Positions 16,798-25,500 of a stretch of DNA of 64,000 bases are shown one piece after another. The stretch comes from Pseudomonadota bacterium (GTDB lineage: Bacteria > Pseudomonadota > Gammaproteobacteria > Burkholderiales > SG8-39), in contig CANGMI010000003.1 in assembly GCA_947455195.1 (NCBI GenBank), positions 447,620 through 511,619 of the forward strand. The letters are read 5' to 3'. The position numbers and the translations under genes were made by a program. The notes under the pieces are model-generated. The model was not told the origin of the DNA and made no database searches. It worked only from the letters and a program-made list of their open reading frames with translations. The stretch's first letter is position 1; every line of letters starts with the position of its first letter.

Positions 16798-17862
16798 ATG
16801 TCGCATCGCCTGCAACCCATCACGTCGAGCAGCACCCGAGGACACGCTGCGCCACGCCCGACGAAGCGTGCGCCGGCATGGGTCACATCGGCCGCGTCAG
16901 CCGCATCGATTGCGCTCGCGGGCCTGCTCCTCCCGGGCGTTGCGGCTTCGCAGGAAGTGTGGCCGGCGCGCCCGGTTCACGTCATCGTCACCTTCACCTC
17001 GGGGGGGTCGGCCGACCTGACCGCGCGCCTGATCGGCGAGCGCCTCACCGAGATGTGGAAGCAGCAGGTGGTGGTGGAAAACCGCATCGGTGCCGGTGGC
17101 AACATCGGCGTGGAGGCGGTGTTTCGCGCACCGGCCGACGGCTACACGCTGCTGCTCGCGTCAACCGCCCAACCGATCAATGTGGCGCTCTACGCGAAGC
17201 TGCCCTTCGATCTCTTTCGTGACTTCGTGCCGATTGCACTCGCCTCATCAAGCCCCATGGCCATCGCCGTGCACCCGCGGGTCAAGGTGAACAACCTGCG
17301 CGAATTCACCGAACTGCTGCGTGAGCAACCGGGCAAGGTGACCTACGCCACCTGCGGGGTAGCCACCTCGCATCACTTCGCCTTCGAGATCTACAAGTTC
17401 CAGACGCGTACCTTCGCGCTGCACATTCCCTACCGGGGCTGCGCGCCGGCGGTCATCGACACGGTGGCCGGACAGGTCGATGCCGTGGTGTCCTCGCTCA
17501 ACACGGTGCTGCCCCATCAGGCCACCGGCAAGCTGAAGGTACTGGCCGTCACCTCGAAGAACCGTGTGGCAGGGGCCTCCGACATTCCCACCTTCCGCGA
17601 GTCGGGCGTGCCGGAACTGCGCGATTACGGCACCACGATCTACTACGGCTTCATGGCCCCGGCCGGCACGCCAAAGGAGATCGTTGCACGCATCGAGCGT
17701 GACGTGCGCACCGTGGTGGCCAACCCCGAAGTCGGGCGCAAGATGTTTGCAGCCGGCCTCGAGGCCGGCTTCGTGAGCGGCGAAGACATGGGGGCTCTCC
17801 TGCGTTCCGACGCCGAGAGCATGAAGAAGATCGTGGCCTTTGCCGGGATCAAGCCCGAGTAG
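16798..17862 (+). CDS. Bug/TctC-family solute-binding protein
   Basis: The 354-residue protein has an extended basic N-region and a signal segment ('AASIALAGLLLPGVAASQEV'). The Bug signature 'VHVIVTFTSGGSADLTAR' and 'IPYRGCAPAVIDTVAGQ' follow. The lobe segment carries a Cys ('TYATCGVATSHHFAFE') where most relatives have Gly/Ser. ATG 16798 follows GGAGA at good spacing. It lies downstream of the CoxL-type gene and behind the nested palindromes, so it may be regulated on its own. It converges on another Bug gene. Confidence 0.9.
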   Translation: MSHRLQPITSSSTRGHAAPRPTKRAPAWVTSAASAASIALAGLLLPGVAASQEVWPARPVHVIVTFTSGGSADLTARLIGERLTEMWKQQVVVENRIGAGGNIGVEAVFRAPADGYTLLLASTAQPINVALYAKLPFDLFRDFVPIALASSSPMAIAVHPRVKVNNLREFTELLREQPGKVTYATCGVATSHHFAFEIYKFQTRTFALHIPYRGCAPAVIDTVAGQVDAVVSSLNTVLPHQATGKLKVLAVTSKNRVAGASDIPTFRESGVPELRDYGTTIYYGFMAPAGTPKEIVARIERDVRTVVANPEVGRKMFAAGLEAGFVSGEDMGALLRSDAESMKKIVAFAGIKPE

Positions 17863-17888
17863 TCCCCCCGGGCGCGAACGCTACTCGG
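17855..17888. terminator. possible bidirectional terminator spanning two stop codons
   Basis: CCGAGTAG (17855-17862) and CTACTCGG (17881-17888) form a perfect 8-bp stem around an 18-base loop. The arms contain the stop codons of the two convergent Bug genes. No T-tract follows on either side, so intrinsic termination is uncertain. Confidence 0.35.
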
Positions 17889-18897
17889 CCCGGATGCCGG
17901 TCTCGCGAATCACGCGCGCCCAGGTCGCCGTCTCGCGACGGATGCGGGCGGCAAACTCGGCCGGCGAATTGGCCAGCGGATACAGGCCCTGTGCCTCGAG
18001 CGTGCGTTGCACGTCGGGCGCGCTCACGATGGCTGCGATCTCGGCCTGGATGCGGGCAACGAGTTCCGGGGGCGTGCGCGCTGGCACCAGCGCGCCGTAC
18101 CAGGACGGGAGATCGAAGTCGCGCAGCCCCGACTCGACCAGAGTCGGCAAGTCGGGGGCCGCAGGCGAACGCGCGGCCACCGTCAGTGCAATGGCACGCA
18201 CCTTGCCCGCACGCACCTGAGGCATCAGGGTCGGGACCGCCCCGAACATCATGCCGATCTGACCACCGATGAGATCGGCCAGAGCCTGCGTCGTGCCCTT
18301 GTAGGGCACATGCACGATGTCGATGCCCGCTTCACGCCGCAGCAGTTCCCCAGCCAGGTGCAGCGACGAGCCGATGCCCGGCGAGCCGTAGCTCACCTTG
18401 CCGGGGTTCGCGCGCGCGAAGGCTGCGAGTTCACGATAATTCGTCACCGGCAGCGAGGGCGAGACGACGAGCATGTTGGGTGCCGTGGCCACGAGCGTCA
18501 CCGGCGCAAAGTCTCGCTCCCAGTTGAAGGGCATGTCGGGCATCAGCGTTGCGTTGATGGTGATGTTGCCCTGGGGCACGAAGAGCCAGGTGTAGCCATC
18601 GGGGGCTGCACGTGCCACGCGCTCGATGCCGATGTTGCCGCCCGCACCCGGGAGGTTCTCGACGAGAACGGGTTGACCCGTGCGGCGTGTGAACTGTTCG
18701 CCCACGGTGCGGGCAAGCACATCGATCGGTCCGCCAGGCGGGAACGGGGCCACCAGCCGCACCGGGTGCGACGGGTAGGCCTGCGCCGGGGATGGGGATG
18801 AGGCAGGGGACTGTGCCTCTGCCACCGGCTGCATGGCGGGCAGCAGCCCGGCGAGGAGCATCAAGGCAAGGCAAGCGAGACGAGGGGAACAAGACAC
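17881..18897 (-). CDS. Bug/TctC-family solute-binding protein
   Basis: From GTG 18897 the protein has 338 residues and a clean signal peptide ('MSCSPRLACLALMLLAGLLP', cleavage near AEAQS). AGGA lies about nine bases upstream of this GTG; an ATG at 18999 would add 34 residues that do not look like a signal sequence. The family motifs 'VRLVAPFPPGGPIDVLAR', 'SYGSPGIGSSLHLAGELL' and 'HVPYKGTTQALADLIGGQ' are intact. It is tail-to-tail with the previous Bug gene and divergent from the deacetylase-family gene at 19064. Confidence 0.88.
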   Translation of the reverse strand: MSCSPRLACLALMLLAGLLPAMQPVAEAQSPASSPSPAQAYPSHPVRLVAPFPPGGPIDVLARTVGEQFTRRTGQPVLVENLPGAGGNIGIERVARAAPDGYTWLFVPQGNITINATLMPDMPFNWERDFAPVTLVATAPNMLVVSPSLPVTNYRELAAFARANPGKVSYGSPGIGSSLHLAGELLRREAGIDIVHVPYKGTTQALADLIGGQIGMMFGAVPTLMPQVRAGKVRAIALTVAARSPAAPDLPTLVESGLRDFDLPSWYGALVPARTPPELVARIQAEIAAIVSAPDVQRTLEAQGLYPLANSPAEFAARIRRETATWARVIRETGIRAE

Positions 18898-19050
18898 CGG
18901 ATGAGTCCTGAGGCAGGTGAGCCAATGACGGAGACAGGCCCCGGTGATGGTGCGCCAGCGCTTCGCGACCCGCAAGCGACCCGCGCACGGCGCCTGCACG
19001 AACTCGCGTCACCGAGGCGACAATCAGCGAGAATCGGGGCCATCCACTTC

Positions 19051-19066
19051 AGGAGTTCAGGTCTTG
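19051..19066 (+). promoter_or_regulatory. ribosome-binding site setting a TTG start
   Basis: AGGAG at 19051-19055 stands eight bases before a TTG at 19064. No in-frame ATG with a Shine-Dalgarno sequence lies nearby: 18944 is far upstream and the ATG at 19136 would cut into the conserved 'ITVLMSVLLE' start of the protein. The TTG is therefore the best start. Confidence 0.55.
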
Positions 19067-20008
19067 TCTTCACCAGCCTCATCACCGACGACCGCACAGG
19101 CAGTCCCGGGGTCCAAGCCCCGCATCACCGTGCTCATGAGCGTACTTCTCGAGACCTGGGACGAAGGCCGCTCGCCCACCTACTTTCCGCGAACCACGCC
19201 GCTGAAGGCCGGCGCGCGCGACGAAGCCGGCATCCAGTGGGCGGGTTATGGTCCGCGCGAGGGGATCTGGCGCCTGATGCGAACCGTGGAATCACATGGC
19301 CTCAAGGCCACTGCCTTCTGCAACGGTCTTGCCGCCGAACGATGCCCCGGCGCGGTGGAGCGGCTGGCCGCCGGCGGTCATGAGATTGCAGCCCACGGCT
19401 GGGCACAGAACGAATACCTGTACGAACAGGGGCTTGAGGGTCAGGCAGCGACGATCGGTCGGACGATCGAGGCGCTTGCGCGTGTGAGTGGCCGTCGACC
19501 GACCGGGTGGCTCACGCCGGTCTACGGTGGCGATGCGCACACCACCGGGCTGCTGGCCGCCGCCGGGCTCGACTGGCACTGCGATGTCCTGGACGCCAGT
19601 TCGCCCCGCGTCGAGACGTTCACGACCGCGAACGCGCAAGACCTGACCCCACAAGGGCAAGACCTGACCCCACGAACGGTGACTCCACGAACCATGGTGG
19701 GGATCCCGTGGTCGGAATTCGTCGACAACCGGGTCCTGCGCTCGAGCCCGCGGGACTATTTCGATGTCTACAAGGGCACCTTCGACTTCCTGTACCGCAG
19801 CGAGCCGGGCGCGATGCTGCATATCGGCATCCATGCCCACTTCGGGGGGCGGCCACTGGTGAGCGCGATGCTCGATGACGTGCTCAGCCATATCCGCTCG
19901 CATGATGACGTCTGGCTTCCCACCTGCAGCGAACTGGCGGCGCGGGTCGCCAGTGACGTACCCGGCGCCTTCGACTACCGGCAGCGCTTCTTCGGAGAGG
20001 CACCATGA
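19064..20008 (+). CDS. polysaccharide deacetylase-family protein with repeat insertion
   Basis: The 314-residue protein has the NodB/CE4 fold in its PuuE-like form: 'ITVLMSVLLETWDEGRSP', 'GVERLAAGGHEIAAHGWAQN'-type metal region (sequence 'GGHEIAAHGWAQNEYLYEQG') and 'GRRPTGWLTPVYGGDAHTTG'. It lacks a signal peptide. Codons 192-208 encode two copies of QDLTP from a 21-bp duplication that looks like an inserted mobile repeat (see the repeat at 19636). The frame is kept and downstream family segments ('VGIPWSEFVDNRVLRSSP') are intact. Its stop overlaps the ATG of the next Bug gene, so amide or sugar breakdown is probably coupled to uptake. Confidence 0.78.
   Translation: MSSPASSPTTAQAVPGSKPRITVLMSVLLETWDEGRSPTYFPRTTPLKAGARDEAGIQWAGYGPREGIWRLMRTVESHGLKATAFCNGLAAERCPGAVERLAAGGHEIAAHGWAQNEYLYEQGLEGQAATIGRTIEALARVSGRRPTGWLTPVYGGDAHTTGLLAAAGLDWHCDVLDASSPRVETFTTANAQDLTPQGQDLTPRTVTPRTMVGIPWSEFVDNRVLRSSPRDYFDVYKGTFDFLYRSEPGAMLHIGIHAHFGGRPLVSAMLDDVLSHIRSHDDVWLPTCSELAARVASDVPGAFDYRQRFFGEAP
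19636..19677. repeat. two 21-bp copies of a GACCTGACCCCAC repeat inside a gene
   Basis: GCAAGACCTGACCCCACA at 19636-19653 is followed by GCAAGACCTGACCCCACG at 19657-19674, a 21-bp tandem duplication in frame. The first 18-mer recurs exactly at 47759-47776 in an unrelated gene. The core (reverse complement GTGGGGTCAGGTCTTGC) resembles, from memory, short repeats linked to Y1/RAYT transposases. No such transposase is in the window. Confidence 0.7.
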
Positions 20009-21009
20009 TGCCGACCGTACTTCAATCCGCGACGCGCCGGATGGCGGTTGCGCTGGGCATCCTTGCCCTGATGTCGATGGCAGCCCAGGCCCAGACAAGC
20101 CCCTCGAAAGGCGGCGCCTGGCCCACCCGGCAGGTGCGCATCATCCTGTCGTTTCCGCCCGGTGGCATCACCGATCTGCTGGCACGCACCATCGGCCAGG
20201 CGATCCAGGACCGCTCCGGGCAACCCACCGTCGTCGACAATCGGCCCGGGGGCAACTTCGTCATCGCGGCCGAAACGGCAGCCCGGGCACCGGCTGATGG
20301 CCATACGCTGCTCCTGGGCACCGACAGCATCTTCACGGTGAACCCGCTCTCGAAGAACAAGCTCGGCTACGACGCCGATCGCGACTTTGCGCCGATCTCG
20401 CTCGCCGCCTTGCAGACGCTCTTCGTCGTGGGCAGCGGCAAGGCACCCGCCCGAACCCTGAAGGACATGATCGCCTACGCGAAGGCGCATCCGGGTGCGC
20501 TCTCGTTCGCCACGACCGCACTGGTATCGCAGCTGGTGGGTGAACAGCTCAAGCAGCTCACCGGCACCGACATCCAGGCCATCCCCTTCAAGGGTTCACC
20601 GCCGATGCTGCAGGCGCTCATCAACGGCGATGTGGCCTTCGGCATCACCACCTTCACGCCCTACGCGAGCTATCTGCCCGATGGTCGCCTGGTGGGCCTT
20701 GCCGTCACCGGCCGCAAGCGGGAAAGCATCGTGCCGGACGTACCCACCCTGGCCGAACTGGGCATGGAAGAGGTGGGCTATCACCTCTGGTACGGGTTCT
20801 GGGTACCCGCCGCGACCCCGGCCAGCGTGCAGGCTGCCGTGCTGGCCGAAATTCATCGCGTGCTCGACGAGCCGGCCGTTCGCCGCAAGCTCACCGATGC
20901 CGGCATCGAGGCGGCGTCGAGTACGCCCGCCGAACTGAATGCGCGGGTACAGGCCGATCGGACCAAGTGGGCCCGGGTGATCAACTCGGCCGGCATCCAG
21001 CTGAACTGA
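20005..21009 (+). CDS. Bug/TctC-family solute-binding protein
   Basis: The 334-residue protein begins with a signal peptide ('MAVALGILALMSMAAQAQ') and the motif 'VRIILSFPPGGITDLLAR'. 'SFATTALVSQLVGEQLKQ' and 'IPFKGSPPMLQALINGD' are the later family segments. Its ATG overlaps the stop of the deacetylase-family gene (ATGA) behind a strong GGAGAGG, so the two are coupled; the protein probably captures the substrate or precursor of that enzyme. Confidence 0.9.
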   Translation: MMPTVLQSATRRMAVALGILALMSMAAQAQTSPSKGGAWPTRQVRIILSFPPGGITDLLARTIGQAIQDRSGQPTVVDNRPGGNFVIAAETAARAPADGHTLLLGTDSIFTVNPLSKNKLGYDADRDFAPISLAALQTLFVVGSGKAPARTLKDMIAYAKAHPGALSFATTALVSQLVGEQLKQLTGTDIQAIPFKGSPPMLQALINGDVAFGITTFTPYASYLPDGRLVGLAVTGRKRESIVPDVPTLAELGMEEVGYHLWYGFWVPAATPASVQAAVLAEIHRVLDEPAVRRKLTDAGIEAASSTPAELNARVQADRTKWARVINSAGIQLN

Positions 21010-21020
21010 CTCCGGGCCGC

Positions 21021-21046
21021 GCCTGCCACCGCACCGGTGAGCAGGC
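21021..21046. terminator. weak hairpin between convergent genes
   Basis: GCCTGC (21021-21026) pairs with GCAGGC (21041-21046) across 14 bases in the 49-bp gap between a Bug gene and a GST gene. There is no T-run, so it is only a possible terminator. Confidence 0.25.
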
Positions 21047-21058
21047 AGGCTTCAGGCC

Positions 21059-21712
21059 TCAGGCCGCCTTGGCAAACGCTTCCTGAGTCGCCTTCTCGAA
21101 GGCGAGGAGCTTCTGCACGCTCGGGCGCTGCTTCATGCGCTCGAGATGGGCGTGGCAGTTCGTGAACTTGCCCAGGTCCATGTACTTCAGTTCGAAGCGG
21201 GTCGCCCGGATGAAGGTCCAGAAGAAGTACGCATCGACCGCGGTGTAATGATCGAAGAACCACTCGCGTCCGGCCAGCATCGCATCGGCAATGGCGAAGT
21301 TCTCGTCGAGGAGTTTCTGCGCGCACTGCTTCACGCTTTCCTCGGAGCCGGGCATCTCGCAAAAGCGCTTCGGGCTGTTGTTCGGGGTGAGCGCCGGGTG
21401 AATGCCCGAGGCAAACCAGCTCATCAGCGAGATGGCCTTCACTTCCTTCATCGGGTCGGCCGGCAGGAGTTTCGCGGCCGGGAAGGTGCGCGACATCCAC
21501 ACGGCCATCGCCACGTTCTCGGTGAGCGGCTCGCCATCGATCAGCAGCACCGGCACCTTGTGCTTGGGGTTCACCTTGAGATATTCGGGGCTCATGTGCT
21601 GGCCCTTGCCCATGTTCACGGGCAGCACTTCGAAGTCGGCACCCGCCTCGGTGAGGTTGATGTACGGAACCATCGAACAGGCGATCGGGGCGTAGAAGAG
21701 TTGCAGTTTCAT
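21059..21712 (-). CDS. glutathione S-transferase
   Basis: The 217-residue protein has the thioredoxin-fold N-terminal domain ('MKLQLFYAPIACSMVPYINL', 'NPKHKVPVLLIDGEPLTENV', the latter holding the cis-Pro and the Glu-Asn-type glutathione contact) and an all-helical C-terminal domain with 'YTAVDAYFFWTFIRATRFEL'. The layout fits beta-class bacterial GSTs. ATG 21712 is preceded by GGAG. AGTATA at 21767-21772 (TATACT on the minus strand) is a likely -10. Its role may be detoxification or a glutathione-dependent catabolic step. Confidence 0.9.
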   Translation of the reverse strand: MKLQLFYAPIACSMVPYINLTEAGADFEVLPVNMGKGQHMSPEYLKVNPKHKVPVLLIDGEPLTENVAMAVWMSRTFPAAKLLPADPMKEVKAISLMSWFASGIHPALTPNNSPKRFCEMPGSEESVKQCAQKLLDENFAIADAMLAGREWFFDHYTAVDAYFFWTFIRATRFELKYMDLGKFTNCHAHLERMKQRPSVQKLLAFEKATQEAFAKAA

Positions 21713-21766
21713 GGTGTCTCCGGTCTTCGGGGCAGGCTGCCCGCGGTATGGTAAAAACGCTGCGCG

Positions 21767-21772
21767 AGTATA
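21767..21772 (-). promoter_or_regulatory. -10 element TATACT for the GST gene
   Basis: On the minus strand TATACT lies 55 bp upstream of the GST start, in an otherwise GC-rich region. No good -35 is visible at 16-18 bp. It lies 21 bp before the divergent Bug start at 21793. Confidence 0.35.
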
Positions 21773-21792
21773 GCCAATGGACTGCGCGATCG

Positions 21793-22896
21793 ATGCATCG
21801 CCCCGAGACAAGCCGGAATCGAAGCGCGAGGGCCTGGCGGCCACTGCGGCCGGCGCTTGCCCGCCTCAGGGCCAGCGCTGCGAGTATCGTCGCCCCGATT
21901 TCAATCGCCCCCGTTGCAATCGCGAGGGGAGTTGTCCTCACAGGGGTTGTCGCCGCCTGTGTGGCCGGCATCGGCGCAGCGCAGGCACAAGCGCCAGCCT
22001 GGCCAAGCCGCCCGGTGAAGATCATCGCGCCCTACGCACCCGGTGGTGTCACCGACTTTCTCGCACGCGAAATCGGCACCGCACTCACCCAGCGCCTCGG
22101 GGTGACCTTCATCGTCGAGAACCGCCCGGGGGGAGGTGGAAACATCGGTCTCACGATGCTCGCCCGTGCCGCTGCCGATGGCTACACGATCGGTGAGGGC
22201 GCGGCCAACACGCTGGTGGCCAACCGGTTTCTTTACACCACACGCCCGTTCGAGACACTGCGCGACTTCACGCCCGTAGCCTTTGTCGGGCGACTGCCCT
22301 TCGTGCTGGTGGCGCACCCTTCGGTCAATGCCGGCAACCTGCGCGTCCTCATCGGTGCGATGAAGGCCGGTTCGCTCAGTTACAGCTTCGGGTCGTCAGG
22401 CGTAGGCAACACCGCCCACATCTTTGGCGAACTGCTCGCCCGACGAGCCGGCGTCGATCTGGTGCACGTCCCCTACAAGTCGAGCGGTGAGGCCTTGCGC
22501 GACCTCATCGCCGGGCGCACGCAACTGCAGTTCATCACCCCGATCGAACTGGCCGGGCCGATCCAGCAGGGCAGCGTGAAAGCGCTGGCCGTGGCAGCGC
22601 CCGCGCGTCTGGCCAGCATGCCCGATGTACCGACGCTCGATGAATCGGGTTTCGAGGGCTTCGAATCGCCCACGTGGTTCGGGTTCATCGCACCGGCCGG
22701 TGTCGCACCCGAGATCGTGCGACGACTCAATCAGGAGATCCGCGAGGTGCTCGCCACCCCGGCCATTCGCGCCCGCCTTGCGCGTGCCGGACTTGAACTG
22801 CAGGACATGAGCACCGAGCAGTTCCGCGCCTTCATCGGTACCGAAATGACCAAGTGGGAAGCCATCGTGCGCGATTCGGGCGTGAAGCTCGACTGA
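21793..22896 (+). CDS. Bug/TctC-family solute-binding protein
   Basis: The protein has 367 residues from ATG 21793 with a long basic N-region before the hydrophobic signal segment ('AIARGVVLTGVVAACVAGIG', cleavage near AQAQ). The family motifs are 'VKIIAPYAPGGVTDFLAR', 'SYSFGSSGVGNTAHIFGEL' and 'HVPYKSSGEALRDLIAGR'. The start is not certain, as an ATG at 21748 is also in frame. The next gene begins 41 bp later, so it is probably cotranscribed with the dihydroxyphthalate-decarboxylase-like gene. Confidence 0.88.
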   Translation: MHRPETSRNRSARAWRPLRPALARLRASAASIVAPISIAPVAIARGVVLTGVVAACVAGIGAAQAQAPAWPSRPVKIIAPYAPGGVTDFLAREIGTALTQRLGVTFIVENRPGGGGNIGLTMLARAAADGYTIGEGAANTLVANRFLYTTRPFETLRDFTPVAFVGRLPFVLVAHPSVNAGNLRVLIGAMKAGSLSYSFGSSGVGNTAHIFGELLARRAGVDLVHVPYKSSGEALRDLIAGRTQLQFITPIELAGPIQQGSVKALAVAAPARLASMPDVPTLDESGFEGFESPTWFGFIAPAGVAPEIVRRLNQEIREVLATPAIRARLARAGLELQDMSTEQFRAFIGTEMTKWEAIVRDSGVKLD

Positions 22897-22937
22897 GCAG
22901 TGCCGCCCATGACTGCCCGGATTGAAAGGAAACCCTC

Positions 22938-23921
22938 ATGAACGCCGTTGCGCGACCGCGCGTGCGCTTTGCCAGCAGTCTCTACGACCGCATGATTCCG
23001 CTCTACGCCGGAGAGGTCGAGACTGAGGGCATCGACCTCGAATTCATCGCCAACGACAGCGTGCGGCAGATCTTCGATCGCATGGCGGGTGAACAGGCCT
23101 TCGATGGCTCGGAGATGTCGGCTTCCGAATTCATCACGCGGCACGCCGCTGGCGACAGAAGCTTCGTGGCGATTCCGGTGTTTCCGTCGAAGGTCTTCCG
23201 GCATGGTTTCATCTGCGTGAACCGCGAGCGCATTCAGTCACCCGCCGATCTGGCCGGCAAGCGCATCGGTGTACCGCTCTGGACCATGACGGCCGCCATC
23301 TGGATTCGCGGGCACCTGATGCAGGACTACGGCGTCGACCTGTCGAACGTCACCTGGGTACAGGGCGCCATCAACGCAGCCGGCACGCACGGTCAGCCAG
23401 CAGCACTACCCCCACCGGCCGGTGTGACGATCGAAGTGAACACGAGCGGCCGATCGCTCAGCGATCTCCTCGCCGAGGGGGCCATCGATGCAACCCTGGG
23501 CACGAGCCTGCCCGCCGCGATGAAGACCGATGACCGGCTGGTGCGACTCTTTCCCGACTTTCGCGCGCGCGAACGCAGCTACTTCGAGCGCACCGGCATC
23601 TTCCCGATCATGCATCTCATCGTGATCCGGCGCGCCCTCCACGAAGCGCATCCGGTGGTGGCTCGGGCGCTTTACCGGGCGCTCGAAGCCTCGAAGGCGA
23701 TGGCACTGCGAAAGATGGCCTATCTGGGGACACTTCGCTACATGCTCCCCTGGCTCGCGTCCGATCTGGACGAGCTCGACGAGCTCTTCGCCGGCGACCC
23801 TTTCGTCTACGGCCTGGAGCCCAACCGCCGCACACTCGAGCAGCTGATCGCTTTCATGACGGCGCAGCAGATGATCACCCGACCGATCGCGGTGGATGAA
23901 CTCTTCGTGGCGGTCGATTGA
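22938..23921 (+). CDS. 4,5-dihydroxyphthalate decarboxylase-like protein
   Basis: The 327-residue protein lacks a signal peptide although its fold is related to periplasmic binding proteins ('SLYDRMIPLYAGEVETEGID', 'KVFRHGFICVNRERIQSPAD', 'LAGKRIGVPLWTMTAAIWIR'). This combination is typical of the phthalate-pathway decarboxylase family, whose cytoplasmic members remove CO2 from 4,5-dihydroxyphthalate to give protocatechuate. AAGGA precedes the ATG. Many family members are misnamed ABC binding proteins, so the reaction is inferred. The adjacent Bug gene could bring in an aromatic acid. Confidence 0.75.
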   Translation: MNAVARPRVRFASSLYDRMIPLYAGEVETEGIDLEFIANDSVRQIFDRMAGEQAFDGSEMSASEFITRHAAGDRSFVAIPVFPSKVFRHGFICVNRERIQSPADLAGKRIGVPLWTMTAAIWIRGHLMQDYGVDLSNVTWVQGAINAAGTHGQPAALPPPAGVTIEVNTSGRSLSDLLAEGAIDATLGTSLPAAMKTDDRLVRLFPDFRARERSYFERTGIFPIMHLIVIRRALHEAHPVVARALYRALEASKAMALRKMAYLGTLRYMLPWLASDLDELDELFAGDPFVYGLEPNRRTLEQLIAFMTAQQMITRPIAVDELFVAVD

Positions 23922-24070
23922 AACGCGGTCCGGATGCGGCATCAGGGCGGCGTTCGGGCGCCTGACGTCGGCCGGCCAGCGACGAACGGCCAATCGCGGG
24001 GCTGCCTGTCGATGGCGCCGCCGAGGACGACCCGGTCGGGGCCTGAGGACGTCGCCCGAGGCGCGCAACG

Positions 24071-24649
24071 CTACCAGACGCGAAGCCTCACCTGGATGCC
24101 CAATGCCCCATCGAGCCGGTTGGCGATGGTCGGAATGAAGACGAGATTGGCCCCGAGATACCGACCCTCGATCGAGGCTACGGGCAGGGGCGCCACGAAC
24201 CACCCGCCATGGCGGTAGTTCGGATACCCGTCGAACGCACCGATGGCCGCACCGAGGCCCACATCGACGCCATCGAAGCGCCACTGCAGGGGCCGCCAGG
24301 CATAGGCGCCGTAGTGCGTGCGAGCCCGGTTGCTGTTGATGTAGGTGCCCGCGAGAAAGCCATGCTCGGGCGCAAGGTCGAGCTGCACGCTCGCGCCGAC
24401 GTTGTCGTTGCGAAGGCCCTTCGATGTGTCGAAGTGCCAGGAATAGATGCCGGGGCTCAGCCAGACATGGGGCCAGGCGTCGCCACCGGTGGACGGGGCG
24501 GAGGGAGGAGGGGCAGGAGCCGGGTCAGACCGAGCCGGGCCCGGGGACCGCAAGTCGGCGGGCTCCGGGTCTGCGGTCGCAGCGAGGGGGAAGGCCGTGG
24601 CGCCGAGCAGCGCCAGGCCTGCCAGTGTCTGCCAGAGGCGCTTTTTCAA
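24071..24649 (-). CDS. outer-membrane beta-barrel-like exported protein, unknown function
   Basis: The 192-residue protein has a signal peptide ('RLWQTLAGLALLGATAFPLA'), a short Pro/Ala-rich linker and an aromatic, alternating beta-strand region ending in Trp ('GIQVRLRVW'), as outer-membrane barrels do. Segments such as 'YSWHFDTSKGLRNDN' and 'AFDGYPNYRHGGWFVAPLP' recall a conserved proteobacterial exported family without an assigned function. The start is TTG, and TTGA overlaps the stop of the upstream DUF2076 gene, so the two are coupled. Confidence 0.65.
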   Translation of the reverse strand: MKKRLWQTLAGLALLGATAFPLAATADPEPADLRSPGPARSDPAPAPPPSAPSTGGDAWPHVWLSPGIYSWHFDTSKGLRNDNVGASVQLDLAPEHGFLAGTYINSNRARTHYGAYAWRPLQWRFDGVDVGLGAAIGAFDGYPNYRHGGWFVAPLPVASIEGRYLGANLVFIPTIANRLDGALGIQVRLRVW

Positions 24650-25317
24650 ACGTCGTCGTTGGCGTAGTCGTCGCCATCGTCATCGAAGGCAGCCAGCTCG
24701 CTCATGTCGTCGTTGCCAGCACGATCGTCACCAGCCCAGGCGCTGCTGCCAGCGGGGCTCGTATCGGCAAGCCGCGAGGGCTCGGGCGCGCTTGCCGCCT
24801 GCGTCTGATGGTGTCCCATCATGTTCTGGATGCCCTGGTAGATGAACGACCCCGCCACCACACCGGCGGCGGTGGCAGCAACGCTGCCGAGCATGCCACT
24901 GCCCCAGGCGCTCGGGGCTGCCGCCATCGGGCGACCCGGCGCGCCCGGATACGGCGCCGGTGCAGCCTGCGCGGGCGCATTCCCGGCCGGCGTGCCTTGC
25001 GAGGGCACGACGGCCTGGCCACCGCTGCGGCCCCAGCCGGTGAGCGAGGAGAGAAATCCGCCCGACGGCTGGGGTGCCGGCACCTTCAGGCGCTCCACGT
25101 CGGCTTCGAGTGCGCTGATGCGGGTCTGGGCCGCCTGCAACGCCAGATCGAGGCCCATCGCACGCTGGACCAGCAGGTACGCCGCATCGGGCTGGCGTGC
25201 AACCGTCTCGTGAATCAGTCGTTCGGCATCGCCGTCCTTGACCCCGGCCTGGGCCTGGGCAAGTTGCTGAAGGAAGGCGGTGAGCATGTCACGTTCCTGC
25301 GGGGTCATCGAAGGCAT
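24646..25317 (-). CDS. DUF2076 domain protein
   Basis: The 223-residue protein starts 'MTPQERDMLTAFLQQLAQAQ' after a short lead, the hallmark of DUF2076. A coiled segment ('ALQAAQTRISALEADVERLK') follows, then a Pro/Ala/Gly-rich middle, a hydrophobic stretch ('MLGSVAATAAGVVAGSFIYQ') and an acidic tail. The family is called a periplasmic ligand-binding sensor, but function is not established. ATGs at 25317 and 25308 are both usable. It is divergent from the thioesterase gene at 25501. Confidence 0.8.
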   Translation of the reverse strand: MPSMTPQERDMLTAFLQQLAQAQAGVKDGDAERLIHETVARQPDAAYLLVQRAMGLDLALQAAQTRISALEADVERLKVPAPQPSGGFLSSLTGWGRSGGQAVVPSQGTPAGNAPAQAAPAPYPGAPGRPMAAAPSAWGSGMLGSVAATAAGVVAGSFIYQGIQNMMGHHQTQAASAPEPSRLADTSPAGSSAWAGDDRAGNDDMSELAAFDDDGDDYANDDV

Positions 25318-25500
25318 CCTTGAGTGGAGTAAAGTCGGGTTCCGGGTACGGCGAACACCGCATTCGGGTGCTCTGACAGGCACCGCCCCGTTTGGTTCCC
25401 GTCCTTGGCAGATGGGGACTCGAAGCACCGACTTCAAGGGGGCGCGCCAACCGCCGGGGCTGGCATGATGCCGGCAGGATTCCACGATTCACGAGTCAGG

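Noticed and set aside
16798-18897. adjacent Bug genes as a recent inverted duplication
   Set aside because: Apart from the mirrored stop region the two protein sequences differ in nearly every segment compared, so recent duplication is not supported.
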